DNA of 64,000 bases from Streptomyces sp. RPA4-2 (GCF_012273515.2 NZ_CP050975.2:1116001-1180000), one strand, 5' to 3'; positions 16,565 through 25,213 are shown, numbered from the stretch's first letter. Notes: generated from the letters alone by a model not told the origin. Made by a program: numbers and translations.

Positions 16565-17707
16565 ATGACCACCACACTCGAACACCCTCCCGTACGACAG
16601 CACCTCCCGGCCCGCACCGCCGGTGTCCTCGACATCGCCCCGGGCGGCCAGGGATACCTGCGCGGCACCGGCACCTGCCTGCCCACATCGGCCGACGTCC
16701 AGGTGTCCGCCGCGCTGATCCGCCGTCACGGCCTGCGCAAGGGCGACACCGTCGAAGGCGTACGCGGCGGCCCCCGCGCCCTCACCGAGGTCGAACGGAT
16801 CAACGGCCGGGCACCGGAGGAACTGCGGCGCCGCCCCCACTTCCGCGACCTCACCCCGCTGCACCCCCGCGAACGCCTCCGCCTGGAACACCCGGCGAGC
16901 GGTATGGCCGGACGCGTCATGGACCTCGTCTCGCCCGTCGGAAAGGGCCAGCGCGGACTGATCGTCGCCCCGCCCAAGACCGGCAAGACGGTACTGCTCC
17001 AGCAGATCGCCGCCGCCGTCGCGGGCAACCATCCCCAATGCCGTCTGATGGTGGTCCTGCTCGACGAGCGGCCCGAAGAAGTGACCGACATGCGGCGCTC
17101 CGTCCGGGGCGAGGTCTACGCCTCGACCTTCGACCAGACGCCGAAGCAGCACATCGCGCTCGCGGAACTCGTCGTCGAACGTGCCAAGCGCCTCGTCGAA
17201 CAGGGCGAGGACGTCGTCATCCTGATGGACTCCCTCACCCGGCTGTGCCGGGCCCACAACAACGCGGCCGCCGCCGGTGGCCGCACCCTCAGCGGCGGCG
17301 TCGACGCGGCCGCGCTGCACGGCCCCAAGAAGCTCTTCGGCGCCGCGCGTCTCGCCGAGGAGGGCGGCTCGCTCACCATCCTGGCCACCGCCCTGGTCGA
17401 GACCGGCTCCCGCGCCGACGACTTCTTCTTCGAGGAGCTCAAGGGCACCGGCAACATGGAGCTGCGCCTCGACCGCCTGACCGCCTCCCGGCGGATCTTC
17501 CCGGCCGTCGACGTCACTCCGTCCGGCACCCGGCGCGAGGAACTCCTGCTGGCCCCGAACGAGTTGTCGGCCGTGCGCGGGCTGCGACGCGCCCTGCAGA
17601 CCCGGGACAGCCAGGCCGCCCTGGAGACCCTCCTGGAGCGGATGCGCGCCACCCCGGACAACGCGGCCTTCCTGCGCCAGGTCCAGCCCACCCTTCCCAC
17701 CGCCTGA
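16565..17707 (+). CDS. Short Rho transcription termination factor paralogue
   Basis: 380 residues from the ATG at 16565, with AAAGGA nine bases upstream. A degenerate cold-shock-type RNA-binding domain (about 18-85: GVLDIAPGGQGYLRG) is followed by the RecA-type ATPase: Walker A in VAPPKTGKTVLLQ, Walker B in DVVILMDSLTRLCRAHN, Q-loop LSGGVDAAALHGPKK, and the EEGGSLTILATALVETGSR and GTGNMELRLDR segments. The usual actinobacterial housekeeping Rho is much larger, with a Rho_N helical domain and a long Arg/Asp-rich insertion, both missing here. The catalytic set looks intact, so it should be an RNA-dependent ATPase. Whether a full-length Rho exists elsewhere cannot be seen. The leader is C-rich. 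Confidence 0.92.
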   Translation: MTTTLEHPPVRQHLPARTAGVLDIAPGGQGYLRGTGTCLPTSADVQVSAALIRRHGLRKGDTVEGVRGGPRALTEVERINGRAPEELRRRPHFRDLTPLHPRERLRLEHPASGMAGRVMDLVSPVGKGQRGLIVAPPKTGKTVLLQQIAAAVAGNHPQCRLMVVLLDERPEEVTDMRRSVRGEVYASTFDQTPKQHIALAELVVERAKRLVEQGEDVVILMDSLTRLCRAHNNAAAAGGRTLSGGVDAAALHGPKKLFGAARLAEEGGSLTILATALVETGSRADDFFFEELKGTGNMELRLDRLTASRRIFPAVDVTPSGTRREELLLAPNELSAVRGLRRALQTRDSQAALETLLERMRATPDNAAFLRQVQPTLPTA

Positions 17708-17806
17708 CCCCTCCCGGACGCGTTCGCGTGCGGCATCCGGGTGCTCGATCCGCTCGCTCGGGCCCGGCATCCCCGCGCAGAGCGACTCCGTTCCTACGTT
17801 TTCGGT

Positions 17807-18994
17807 ATGACTATCGGATTCGCACCCTGGGCTGCTGTCTCTCGCGCCGTCTCCTGCTCCGTCGTCTGCGTGGTCGGCGCGCTGGCCCTCGCCCCGGGCC
17901 CGGCCCTGGCGCACTCGGGCTCCGGCCGGAGTCCCGCTCCGGGCCTGTCGAGCCCCAAACCCTCCGAACCGCCGTCACTCCAGGCACCCGGAACCCGGGT
18001 ACTGCCACGGGCCGGGGCGCCCACGGTCCCCGACGTCTCCGCGCTCTCGTGGCTGGTGGCCGACGCCCGGACCGGTGACGTGCTCGCGGCGCACAACGCG
18101 CACCGCCGACTCGCGCCCGCCAGCACCCTCAAGACCCTGTTCGCGCTGACCGTGCTCCCGACGCTGCCCGGCACCGTCCGGCACACCGTCAAGGGGGCCG
18201 AGTTGCAGGGCATCGGGGAAGGCAGCAGCCTGGTGGGCGTCGCCGCGGGGCGCACCTACCGGGTCGCCGACCTGTGGCGCGGCGTCTTCCTCAACTCCGG
18301 CAGCGACGCCGTGCACGTGCTGGCCGCGATGAACGGCGGCTGGCAGAAGACCGCCGACCAGATGCAGGCCAAGGCCCGCGAGCTGGGCGCCCGCGACACC
18401 GAAGTCGTCTCGCCCGACGGCTACGACACACCCGGTCAGGTCTCGTCGGCGTACGACCTCGCCGTCTTCGGACGGGCCGGACTGCTCAACCCGGAGTTCG
18501 CGCGGTACTGCTCCACCGCCCAGGCCACCTTCCCGGGCGCCGACTTCCCGTACCGGATCGAGAACACCAACCGGCTGCTGACCGGAGCCGACGGGGTGGA
18601 GCCGTACCCGGGCCTGCTCGGGGTCAAGAACGGCTACACCACCAAGGCGGGCAACACGCTCGTCGCGGCCGCGCGACAGGGCGGCCGCACCCTCGTGGTC
18701 ACGGTGATGAACCCTCAGGCGGGCGGCGGGTTGACGGTGTACGAGGAGGCGCGGGCGCTGCTCGACTGGGGCTTCGCGTCCGCCGGGCACGTCGATCCCG
18801 TCGGGTCGATCCTCGAGGCCCGGACCCCCGCGCTGCCGAGGCCGGCCGCGCCCGCGCCTCCCACGCTCCCGGAGAACGACGGCGCCGACGTCGGCTGGCC
18901 GGAGACGGCCGGGATCATGGGCGCGGCCGGACTCGGCGCGGGCGGAGTGGCCTTCGCCCTGCGGCTCAAGAACGGGCGGGCCGGCCGCGGCTGA
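17807..18994 (+). CDS. D-alanyl-D-alanine carboxypeptidase (PBP5/S11 family) with atypical motifs
   Basis: 395 residues. Signal peptide (about 1-36, ending ALAPGPALAHS), a Pro/Ser-rich linker, then an S11 peptidase domain (about 75-310), a Pro-rich segment and a C-terminal hydrophobic helix (AGIMGAAGLGAGGVAFALRL) with a basic tail that would anchor it in the membrane. The active-site Ser-Lys is in PASTLKTLFAL. The second motif, normally SxN, reads SGS (LNSGSDAVH), and the third, normally KTG, reads KNG (GVKNGYTTKAG). It should trim pentapeptide stems outside the membrane if active. Its last 280 bases are antisense to the end of a glycosyltransferase frame. Confidence 0.9.
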   Translation: MTIGFAPWAAVSRAVSCSVVCVVGALALAPGPALAHSGSGRSPAPGLSSPKPSEPPSLQAPGTRVLPRAGAPTVPDVSALSWLVADARTGDVLAAHNAHRRLAPASTLKTLFALTVLPTLPGTVRHTVKGAELQGIGEGSSLVGVAAGRTYRVADLWRGVFLNSGSDAVHVLAAMNGGWQKTADQMQAKARELGARDTEVVSPDGYDTPGQVSSAYDLAVFGRAGLLNPEFARYCSTAQATFPGADFPYRIENTNRLLTGADGVEPYPGLLGVKNGYTTKAGNTLVAAARQGGRTLVVTVMNPQAGGGLTVYEEARALLDWGFASAGHVDPVGSILEARTPALPRPAAPAPPTLPENDGADVGWPETAGIMGAAGLGAGGVAFALRLKNGRAGRG

Positions 18995-20103
18995 CCCACC
19001 GGCAGCCACAGCAGCAGGCCCAGCGTGATCCACGTATAGGCGTTGCTGCCCAGGAATCCGTCGAGGCCGGAGGCGTCGTCGAACCACAGCCACACCACGC
19101 TGCTGCACAGGACCGCGTACAGCACGGCCGCGACCCGCGTACGGCGCCGGTGCAGCAGCACGGCGAAGGACGGCAGCAGCCAGACCAGGTGGTGCACCCA
19201 GGTGATCGGACTGACCAGGCAGGCGGCGAGCCCGGTGAGGGCGAACGCGGCCGTCCAGTCCTCGTCCGAGACGGCCCGCGAGGTCCGCCACGCCCACACG
19301 CTCAGGGCCAGCAGGACCGCCGTCGCCCAGGCGGCCCGGCTCGGTTCGCCCGGTGCCGCGAGCCGGGCCAGGACGCCCTGGAGCGACTGGTTGGAGACGT
19401 AGTCGAGACGTCCGATGCGGCCGGTGTCCCACAGCGCCTCGGTCCAGTACACACGCGACGGGCCCGGCGCCACCCACGCCGCCAGGGCGGTGGCGCCCGC
19501 GGTGACGGCCGTCGCGACCCCGGCCGCCCGCCAGCGCCGCGCGAGCAGCAGCAGGCCGATGAAGATCGCGGGGGTGAGTTTGACGGCCGCGGCCAGTCCG
19601 ATGCCGACGCCCGCCCGGCGGCCCCGGCCGGTGGACAGCAGCCAGGCGTCGCTCAGCACGAGGGCCAGCAGCAGCAGGTTCACCTGTCCGAAGCTGAAGG
19701 TGTCGCGGACGGGCTCGAACAGGGCGAGCGCGCAGCCGGCGAGGGCGAAGCCGAACCAGCCGTAGCGGCGCAGCGCCGGCCCGACGAGGATCCACACCAC
19801 GGCGGCCAGCGCCACGAGGTTGAGGAGCAGCGCGAGCGCGATCGCCGTGCGCTCTCCCACCAGTGCCATCGGCAGCATGGTGAGGGCCGCGAACGGCGGA
19901 TAGGTGAAGCCGTACGTCGTCCCCGGCAGCAGGTAGTCGTAGATGCCGCCGCCCTGATGGGTCCAGGCGTCGACGGTGCCGTAGTACACGCGCAGGTCGA
20001 ACCAGTCGCGCAGCAGCGGCACGGTGGCGGTGAACACGGCCACGGCGGTGGCCAGTACGCAGACGAGGAGCAGCCGCCGGCCGCCGGTCTCCGGCGCCCT
20101 CAC
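18715..20103 (-). CDS. GT87-family polyprenol-phosphate-dependent glycosyltransferase (membrane)
   Basis: 462 residues from a GTG at 20103 that overlaps the stop of the upstream glycosyltransferase. A polytopic membrane protein with about ten helices (LLLVCVLATAVAVFTATV, LALLLNLVALAAVVWILV, and so on) and the GT87/PimE-like features: an acidic residue after the first helix (DWFDLRVYYG), FTYPPFAAL, SFGQVNLLLLALVL and AAAVKLTPAIFIGLLL. Such enzymes transfer mannose or another sugar from polyprenyl phosphate to envelope lipoglycans outside the membrane. The natural protein probably ends near WLPVGQPRPARPF. No stop occurs there, and the frame runs a further 93 codons antisense through the carboxypeptidase gene, giving a low-complexity tail. 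Confidence 0.85.
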   Translation of the reverse strand: MRAPETGGRRLLLVCVLATAVAVFTATVPLLRDWFDLRVYYGTVDAWTHQGGGIYDYLLPGTTYGFTYPPFAALTMLPMALVGERTAIALALLLNLVALAAVVWILVGPALRRYGWFGFALAGCALALFEPVRDTFSFGQVNLLLLALVLSDAWLLSTGRGRRAGVGIGLAAAVKLTPAIFIGLLLLARRWRAAGVATAVTAGATALAAWVAPGPSRVYWTEALWDTGRIGRLDYVSNQSLQGVLARLAAPGEPSRAAWATAVLLALSVWAWRTSRAVSDEDWTAAFALTGLAACLVSPITWVHHLVWLLPSFAVLLHRRRTRVAAVLYAVLCSSVVWLWFDDASGLDGFLGSNAYTWITLGLLLWLPVGQPRPARPFLSRRAKATPPAPSPAAPMIPAVSGQPTSAPSFSGSVGGAGAAGLGSAGVRASRIDPTGSTCPADAKPQSSSARASSYTVNPPPA

Positions 20104-21509
20104 GCGGTCCCTCCCAGCATCGGGGGCCGCGGCCCGGTCACAGCCGCCTGACGGGCCTGCCAGAGGACGACGAGGGCGAGCGCTCCGCCGGAGACGGCCA
20201 GTACCACCTGGCCGACGTCCGCGGGCGCTCCGCTCGGCAGCACGGCGAGCGCGAGCACTCCGCTGGCGGCCGCGACGCGGTGGCGCACCGTACCGCTCGG
20301 TGCCGCCGCGGCGATGAGGAACAGGCCCCACAGGGCGTACCAGGGGCGGATCGCCGGTCCGAACACGGCGACCGCGCCCAGGCTGAGCCCCAGCGCGTAG
20401 ATGGGGCCCGGCCGCAGGCGCAGCCAGATGAACAGGACGACGAGCACGGTCACGACCAGTCCGGTCGCGTGCCAGGCGGGCATGGCGAGCGGTGCGAGGC
20501 CGCTGCCGAGGTCCCCCAGCACGGCGGCGGTGCCCCGGCCGAGCAGGCTGGTGAGCGACCAGTTGTGCGGGGAGACCGGGGTCTTCAGGGCGGCTATCCA
20601 GCCGTATCCGGTCCCGGCGGCCGCGGTGGCCGCGACGGTGGTGGCGAGCGCGACGCCCGCGGTGGTCAGGACGGTCCGCACCGCGCCGTGCCGCCCGCGC
20701 AGTGCCACGACCGCCAGCAGGCCGAGCACGGCGGGTGCCTTGACCAGGGCGGCGAGGGTGATGAGGACGACGCCCACGACGTGCCACCGGCCGCGTGCGG
20801 CGACCAGGCCGACCCCGAGCAGCCCGAGCATGATGGCGTCGTTGTGCGCGCCGGCGACCAGGTGCAGCAGGACGAGCGGGTTGAGCGCGCCGAGCCACAG
20901 CGCCGCGGCCGGATCGGCACCGCTGTGCCGGGCCAGCCGGGGCAGCGCCGCCGCCATCAGCGCGACACCGAGCAGGGCGACCAGGCGCATGCCGAGCAGT
21001 CCGGCCGGTATCTCGCCGCGGGTCAGGCCGGACAGCGCGGAGGCGACGGCGAGGAACACCGGGCCGTACGGCGTGGTGGTCTGCTGCCACACCGGTGCCA
21101 CCTCGTCGGCGAGCGGGCCGCCGAGTTGTGCGGGCCCGTGCGCGTAGACGTCGATGTGCGCGTCGACCATGGCGCCCTGGGCGAGATAGCTGTACACGTC
21201 CCTGCTGAACAGCGGCGGGGCGAGCAGCAGCGGGGCCGCCCACGCGGCCAGCACGAGCAGCAGGGCGCGCGGGGTGGGCGGTTCGGGGCCGCGCACGACC
21301 GTGCCGAGCAGTGCCCACGCGGCGATCAGCAGGACGACGCCGAAATACACCCCGACCAGCCCGAGTACCGCGCGGCTGGAGCCGGGGGCGAGGAGGTCGT
21401 GCGCGGGCAGGGCGCCGGCCGTCTCACCGCCCAGGGCGAGGAAGGCGGTGCCGGCCAGGCCCAGAGCCTGGCAGCGGCGGAGATCGACGGGGTAAGCCTT
21501 GGCCAACAC
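20100..21509 (-). CDS. MptB-like polyprenol-phosphomannose-dependent alpha-1,6-mannosyltransferase
   Basis: 469 residues with about twelve predicted membrane helices. Between the early helices lies LFSRDVYSYLAQGAMVDAH, with the Asp expected to be catalytic in GT-C mannosyltransferases, followed by TTTPYGPVFLA and LGALNPLVLLHLVAGAHND, segments typical of the MptB family. The family extends mannan cores of lipoglycans outside the membrane. The start is a GTG at 21509 with no clear ribosome binding site; a later start is possible. Its TGA overlaps the GTG of the GT87 gene, so the pair is coupled and probably builds one glycan. Confidence 0.85.
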   Translation of the reverse strand: MLAKAYPVDLRRCQALGLAGTAFLALGGETAGALPAHDLLAPGSSRAVLGLVGVYFGVVLLIAAWALLGTVVRGPEPPTPRALLLVLAAWAAPLLLAPPLFSRDVYSYLAQGAMVDAHIDVYAHGPAQLGGPLADEVAPVWQQTTTPYGPVFLAVASALSGLTRGEIPAGLLGMRLVALLGVALMAAALPRLARHSGADPAAALWLGALNPLVLLHLVAGAHNDAIMLGLLGVGLVAARGRWHVVGVVLITLAALVKAPAVLGLLAVVALRGRHGAVRTVLTTAGVALATTVAATAAAGTGYGWIAALKTPVSPHNWSLTSLLGRGTAAVLGDLGSGLAPLAMPAWHATGLVVTVLVVLFIWLRLRPGPIYALGLSLGAVAVFGPAIRPWYALWGLFLIAAAAPSGTVRHRVAAASGVLALAVLPSGAPADVGQVVLAVSGGALALVVLWQARQAAVTGPRPPMLGGTA

Positions 21510-21679
21510 TTGGGAAGCGTGTCAAGGGCGGGTGGCCGGAAAGCGACGTGATGCCCTCCGGGCGGGGGCGGTCGAGTTACCTCCGCGTGGCGTGCGGGTG
21601 CGCCGGGGCCGTCGCGGGGTTTCCCGTCTCTTTCCGGAGCGGGCGGGGGTGCCGTTCTCGCGGGCCGCGCCGCCGGTAC

Positions 21680-22621
21680 TCAGAACACCGACAGTCCGGT
21701 CAGTGTGGTGAAGCGGTCCAGGGCCGCCACCCCGGCGACCGAGTTCCCCCGCTCGTCCAGGCCCGGTCCCCAGACGCACAGGGTGCAGCGGCCCGGGACC
21801 ACCGCGATGATGCCGCCGCCGACGCCGCTCTTGCCGGGCAGGCCGACCCGGTAGGCGAACTCGCCGGCCGCGTCGTAGGTGCCGCAGGTGAGCATCACCG
21901 CGTTGACCTGTTTGGCCTGGCTGCGGGTGAGCAGCCGGGAGCCGTCCGCCCGGATGCCGTGCCGGGCCAGGAAGCCGGTGGCGAGCGCGAGGTCGGCGCA
22001 GGACGCCTCGATCGAGCACTGCCGGAAGTACTGGTCGAGGAGGACGGGCACCGGGTTGTCGATGTTGCCGTACGACGCCATGAAGTGGCCGAGGGCCGCG
22101 TTGCGGTCGCCGTGCCGGGCCTCCGAGGCGGCCACGTCCTTGTCGAAGGTGAGGGCGGCGTTGCCGCTCTCGGCGCGCAGGAACCCGAGCAGGGCGCCCG
22201 CCGCGTCGCCGGTCCGGGTCTGCAGCCGGTCGGTGACGACGAGGGCACCGGCGTTGATGAAGGGGTTGCGCGGGATGCCGTTCTCGTATTCCAGCTGCAC
22301 CAGCGAGTTGAAGGGGTTGCCCGAGGGCTCGCGGCCCACGTGCTCCCACAGCTCGTCGCCCTCGCGGGCCAGGTCGAGGGCGAGGGTGAAGACCTTGGTG
22401 ATGGACTGGGTGGAGAACGGCTGCCGCCAGTCCCCGACCCCGTACACCGTGCCGTCGAGCTCCGCCACGGCCATGCCGAAGCGCCGGGGGTCGCAGGCGG
22501 CCAGCGCCGGGATGTAGTCGGCGGGCCGTCCGCGGCCGGGTGTCTGTTCGATCTCGGTGGCGATGCGTTCCAGGACCGGCAGGAACGTCGGGGACGACAG
22601 CGACGCGGACATGATCACCAT
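21680..22621 (-). CDS. glsA: Glutaminase A (GlsA family)
   Basis: 313 residues from the ATG at 22621; an in-frame ATG at 22612 is an equally plausible start. The serine-dependent glutaminase fold (beta-lactamase-like) is complete: the Ser-x-x-Lys motif is in FSTQSITKVFTLAL, followed by NPFNSLVQLEYENGIPRNPFINAGA, with the C-terminal VGLPGKSGVGGGIIAV and LDERGNSVAG. It hydrolyses L-glutamine to glutamate and ammonia in the cytoplasm. There is no obvious functional link to its neighbours. Just upstream is a tandem-repeat tract that separates it from uppP. Confidence 0.95.
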   Translation of the reverse strand: MVIMSASLSSPTFLPVLERIATEIEQTPGRGRPADYIPALAACDPRRFGMAVAELDGTVYGVGDWRQPFSTQSITKVFTLALDLAREGDELWEHVGREPSGNPFNSLVQLEYENGIPRNPFINAGALVVTDRLQTRTGDAAGALLGFLRAESGNAALTFDKDVAASEARHGDRNAALGHFMASYGNIDNPVPVLLDQYFRQCSIEASCADLALATGFLARHGIRADGSRLLTRSQAKQVNAVMLTCGTYDAAGEFAYRVGLPGKSGVGGGIIAVVPGRCTLCVWGPGLDERGNSVAGVAALDRFTTLTGLSVF

Positions 22622-22748
22622 TGTGCCGCCCCGCCGGTCCGGATGCTCATCCGGCTCGGGCCGCCCGCGACGGGCGCGGCCCGCGACCGGCTCCGGCCTG
22701 GCGTGGCCGCCGGCCGAGCGGCGGGCAACGGCCCTTTCCCGGGCCGAG

Positions 22749-22853
22749 TCCGGTGGCGCTCTGTCCGGTGGCGCTCTGTCCGGTGGCGCCCTGTCCGGTG
22801 GCGAGGCCTCCGTGGCGCCGCCTTCGTGGCGCCGCCTTCGCGGCACCGCCTTC
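22749..22853. repeat. Two adjacent minisatellites (15-bp x ~3.7 and 14-bp x 3)
   Basis: TCCGGTGGCGCTCTG repeats at 22749, 22764, 22779 and partly at 22794. Directly after, GTGGCGCCGCCTTC repeats at 22812 and 22826, with one variant copy at 22840. They fill most of the gap between uppP and glutaminase. Both units share a GGTGGCG-type core and could derive from one another by slippage. Confidence 0.85.
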
Positions 22854-22902
22854 GGGGCATGAGGTCACGGAGATGACGGCGCGACCTCACGCCCCGCGGT
22901 GG

Positions 22903-23739
22903 TCAGCTGCTGAGGGTGCCCGTCGCGAGCAGTCCGAGCAGCGCCACCCCGATCACGATGCGGTAGATCACGAAGGCGTTGAAGGAGTGCTTGGCGACGA
23001 ACTTCAGCAGCCAGGCGATCGAGCCGTAGGCGACCACGAACGACACGATCGTGCCGACGGCCAGCGGCGCGGCTCCGACCCCGGTGCCCAGGGCGTCCTT
23101 CAGCTCGTAGATCCCGGCGCCGGTCAGCGCCGGGATGCCGAGGAAGAAGGAGAGCCGGGTCGCGGCCACCCGGTCCAGGTCGAGGATGAGCGCGGTCGAC
23201 ATCGTGGCGCCGGAGCGCGAGAAGCCCGGGAAGAGCAGCGCCAGGATCTGCGAACTGCCCACCAGCATCGCGTCCTTGAACGAGGTGTCGTCCTCGCCGC
23301 GCTTGTGCCGGCCCATCTGGTCGGCCGCCCACATCACACCACTGCCGACGATCAGTGAGGCCGCGACCACCCACAGCGAGGCCAGCGGCCCCTCGATGAG
23401 CGGCTTCGCGGCGAGGCCGACGACCACGATCGGGATGGTCGCGTAGATCACCCACCAGGCGAACTTGTAGTCGTGATGGTGACGCTCCTCCTTGTCGCGC
23501 AGTCCGAGCCCCCAGGCGGAGACGATCCGCACGATGTCCTTGAAGAAGTACACGAGCACGGCGGCGATGGCGCCGACCTGGATGACCGCGGAGAACCCGA
23601 CGACGGCGTCGTCGTCGACGGGGATGTTCATCAGCCCCTCGGTGATCTTGAGATGGCCGGTGGAGGAGACGGGGAGGAACTCGGTCACTCCCTCGACGAC
23701 TCCGAGGACGACGGCCTGACCGACGTTGATGACGCTCAT
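22903..23739 (-). CDS. uppP: Undecaprenyl-diphosphatase (UppP/BacA)
   Basis: 278 residues with about eight membrane helices. Signature segments are LGVVEGVTEFLPVSSTGHL near the N-terminus and FPGFSRSGATMSTALIL in the second half, the two catalytic motifs with the conserved Glu, Ser/His and Arg. The enzyme dephosphorylates undecaprenyl diphosphate to recycle the lipid carrier for peptidoglycan, and overproduction gives bacitracin resistance. It lies 71 bases downstream of the CrcB-DUF190-CrcB genes on the same strand, and the nearby carboxypeptidase and glycosyltransferases also use or modify envelope precursors. Confidence 0.96.
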   Translation of the reverse strand: MSVINVGQAVVLGVVEGVTEFLPVSSTGHLKITEGLMNIPVDDDAVVGFSAVIQVGAIAAVLVYFFKDIVRIVSAWGLGLRDKEERHHHDYKFAWWVIYATIPIVVVGLAAKPLIEGPLASLWVVAASLIVGSGVMWAADQMGRHKRGEDDTSFKDAMLVGSSQILALLFPGFSRSGATMSTALILDLDRVAATRLSFFLGIPALTGAGIYELKDALGTGVGAAPLAVGTIVSFVVAYGSIAWLLKFVAKHSFNAFVIYRIVIGVALLGLLATGTLSS

Positions 23740-23810
23740 GGAATCCAGTTCTGAGGAGTTGGTCGACAGTGCTGTAGACAGTCTTACTATGCCCGGGTCA
23801 CACGCAAGGT

Positions 23811-24185
23811 CTAGGCCCACACGGCTTGCGCGAACGAAACCCCCGCGAATGCCGCGCCGAGCCCGGCCGCCACGCTCACGATCACGTTCGCCGCAGCGTA
23901 GAACCCCGCTCCGGTCTCGGTCAGCCGTAGTGTCTCGTACGAGAACGTGGAGTACGTGGTCAGTGCCCCGCACAGACCGGTACCGAGGAACAGCTGAAGG
24001 TGTTGGCCCGCCGCGCCCGCCGTGACCGCGCCGGTCAGCAGGCCGAGAACCAGGCAGCCGACCACGTTGACCGTGAAGGTGCCCCACGGGAAGACGGTGT
24101 CGTGCCGGGTCTGCACCGCACGGTCGGTCAGGTAGCGCAGGGGTGCGCCGAGCATTCCGCCGACGATCACCAGCAGCCAGTTCAC
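23811..24185 (-). CDS. crcB: CrcB/FluC fluoride channel subunit (second of pair)
   Basis: 124 residues with four membrane helices. Family motifs are GGMLGAPLRYLTD, FPWGTFTVNVVGCLVLGLLTG (the conserved Asn) and GLCGALTTYSTFSYE (the Thr/Ser track and Phe-box residues). FluC proteins form dual-topology dimers that let fluoride leak out of the cell. The GTG start is two bases after the TAG of the DUF190 gene. Two different CrcB genes in one operon suggest a heterodimer with fixed opposite topologies. Confidence 0.93.
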   Translation of the reverse strand: MNWLLVIVGGMLGAPLRYLTDRAVQTRHDTVFPWGTFTVNVVGCLVLGLLTGAVTAGAAGQHLQLFLGTGLCGALTTYSTFSYETLRLTETGAGFYAAANVIVSVAAGLGAAFAGVSFAQAVWA

Positions 24186-24187
24186 AA

Positions 24188-24562
24188 CTACTTCTTACCC
24201 TCCCTGCCCGTTTCGCCGGACTCGGCGTCGCGGCCCGTGTACCGGACGACCTCACAGTCGTCGAGGATCACCAGCCCCTCCCCGACGAGTTCGTCGAGCT
24301 GCGGGAGGAAGGCGCGGACGCGTTCCTCGGTGTCCACGATGACGATCGCCACCGGAAGATCCTCGCTCAGCGACAGCAGCCGCGAGGTGTGGATCAGCGA
24401 GGAGGCGCCGAAGCCCTCGATCCCACGGAAGACGCTGGCGCCTGCCAGGCCCGCCGCGCGGGCGCGGTGCACGATCTCCGTGTAGAGCGGCCTGTGGTGC
24501 CAGACGTCGTTCTCGCCGATGAAGATCGTCACACGTAGGGCGCTGCCGGTCAGCCGGGTCAT
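24188..24562 (-). CDS. DUF190 protein between two CrcB genes
   Basis: 124 residues of a PII-like alpha-beta fold (DUF190): [44 protein letters not shown] is the family core with conserved GENDxW and RGxxGFG elements (longer stretch at about residues 9-52). DUF190 proteins are frequently encoded with CrcB and are thought to have a regulatory role like PII proteins; the mechanism is not established. The start overlaps the stop of the first crcB (ATGA) and it ends two bases before the second crcB, so all three are coupled. Confidence 0.92.
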   Translation of the reverse strand: MTRLTGSALRVTIFIGENDVWHHRPLYTEIVHRARAAGLAGASVFRGIEGFGASSLIHTSRLLSLSEDLPVAIVIVDTEERVRAFLPQLDELVGEGLVILDDCEVVRYTGRDAESGETGREGKK

Positions 24563-25035
24563 CGCCGCCTCCCCGCCAGCGCGCGGCGGGTCACCGTGAC
24601 CGCGAGCCATACCGCCGTGAGCGCCGCGATCAGGGTCGCCGCGAGATAGGCGAACCCGGTCACGGGGTGACCCTCGTCGAGAAGTCCCCGGATGTCGACG
24701 GCGTAGGTCGAGAAGGTGGTGAATCCGCCGAGCACCCCGGTGCCGAAGAAGGGCCGCACCAGGCGGTGGGCCGCCCACACGTCGGTGATGACGACCATGA
24801 AGACGCCGATCAGGGCGCAGCCGGCGACGTTCACCCAGAACGTGGTCCAGGGGAAGCCGCCGGTCTCCACCGGCCACAGCCGGGCCGCCCCGTACCGGGC
24901 GGTGGCGCCGAGCGCTCCGCCGAGCGCGACCATCGCCACCACCGGCCCCTGGCCGTCCCAGGAGGACGCGCGACGGGCGGGCGGACCTACGGGAGCGTCG
25001 GGGGTGCCGACTCGCTCGGGGTGCGGGACTGTCAT
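24559..25035 (-). CDS. crcB: CrcB/FluC fluoride channel subunit (first of pair)
   Basis: 158 residues: a hydrophilic N-terminal extension of about 30 residues, then four helices with [32 protein letters not shown] and [15 protein letters not shown]. It is the first gene of the crcB-DUF190-crcB unit. It is clearly diverged from the second copy, in keeping with a heterodimeric channel. No fluoride riboswitch could be recognised in the 180 bases upstream. Confidence 0.93.
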   Translation of the reverse strand: MTVPHPERVGTPDAPVGPPARRASSWDGQGPVVAMVALGGALGATARYGAARLWPVETGGFPWTTFWVNVAGCALIGVFMVVITDVWAAHRLVRPFFGTGVLGGFTTFSTYAVDIRGLLDEGHPVTGFAYLAATLIAALTAVWLAVTVTRRALAGRRR

Positions 25036-25213
25036 GGACGTACTTCTCCTACTCGCCGGGCCTCAGGGGGCACACGTCATCGCAAGTAGGGACCGTTGGC
25101 GGCGGCCGAGCCGCGGTTCGGGTACGGCGGGCCCCACCGCCGCGCCGCGACGCAAGATCGCGGCCGGTGAACAGCGTACCGCCGGTGACGGTGGCCCCGC
25201 ACACCCGGATCGG

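Noticed and set aside
13895..17914. A 1339-codon minus-strand open frame spanning P450, methyltransferase and Rho genes
   Set aside because: Only its last third is a protein (P450). The rest is the antisense of the methyltransferase and Rho genes, with low-complexity translation and no start signal.
25036..25213. Fluoride riboswitch upstream of the crcB operon
   Set aside because: Minus-strand DNA contains GCGATGACG but not the full crcB RNA pattern with pseudoknot-forming elements; not supported by eye.
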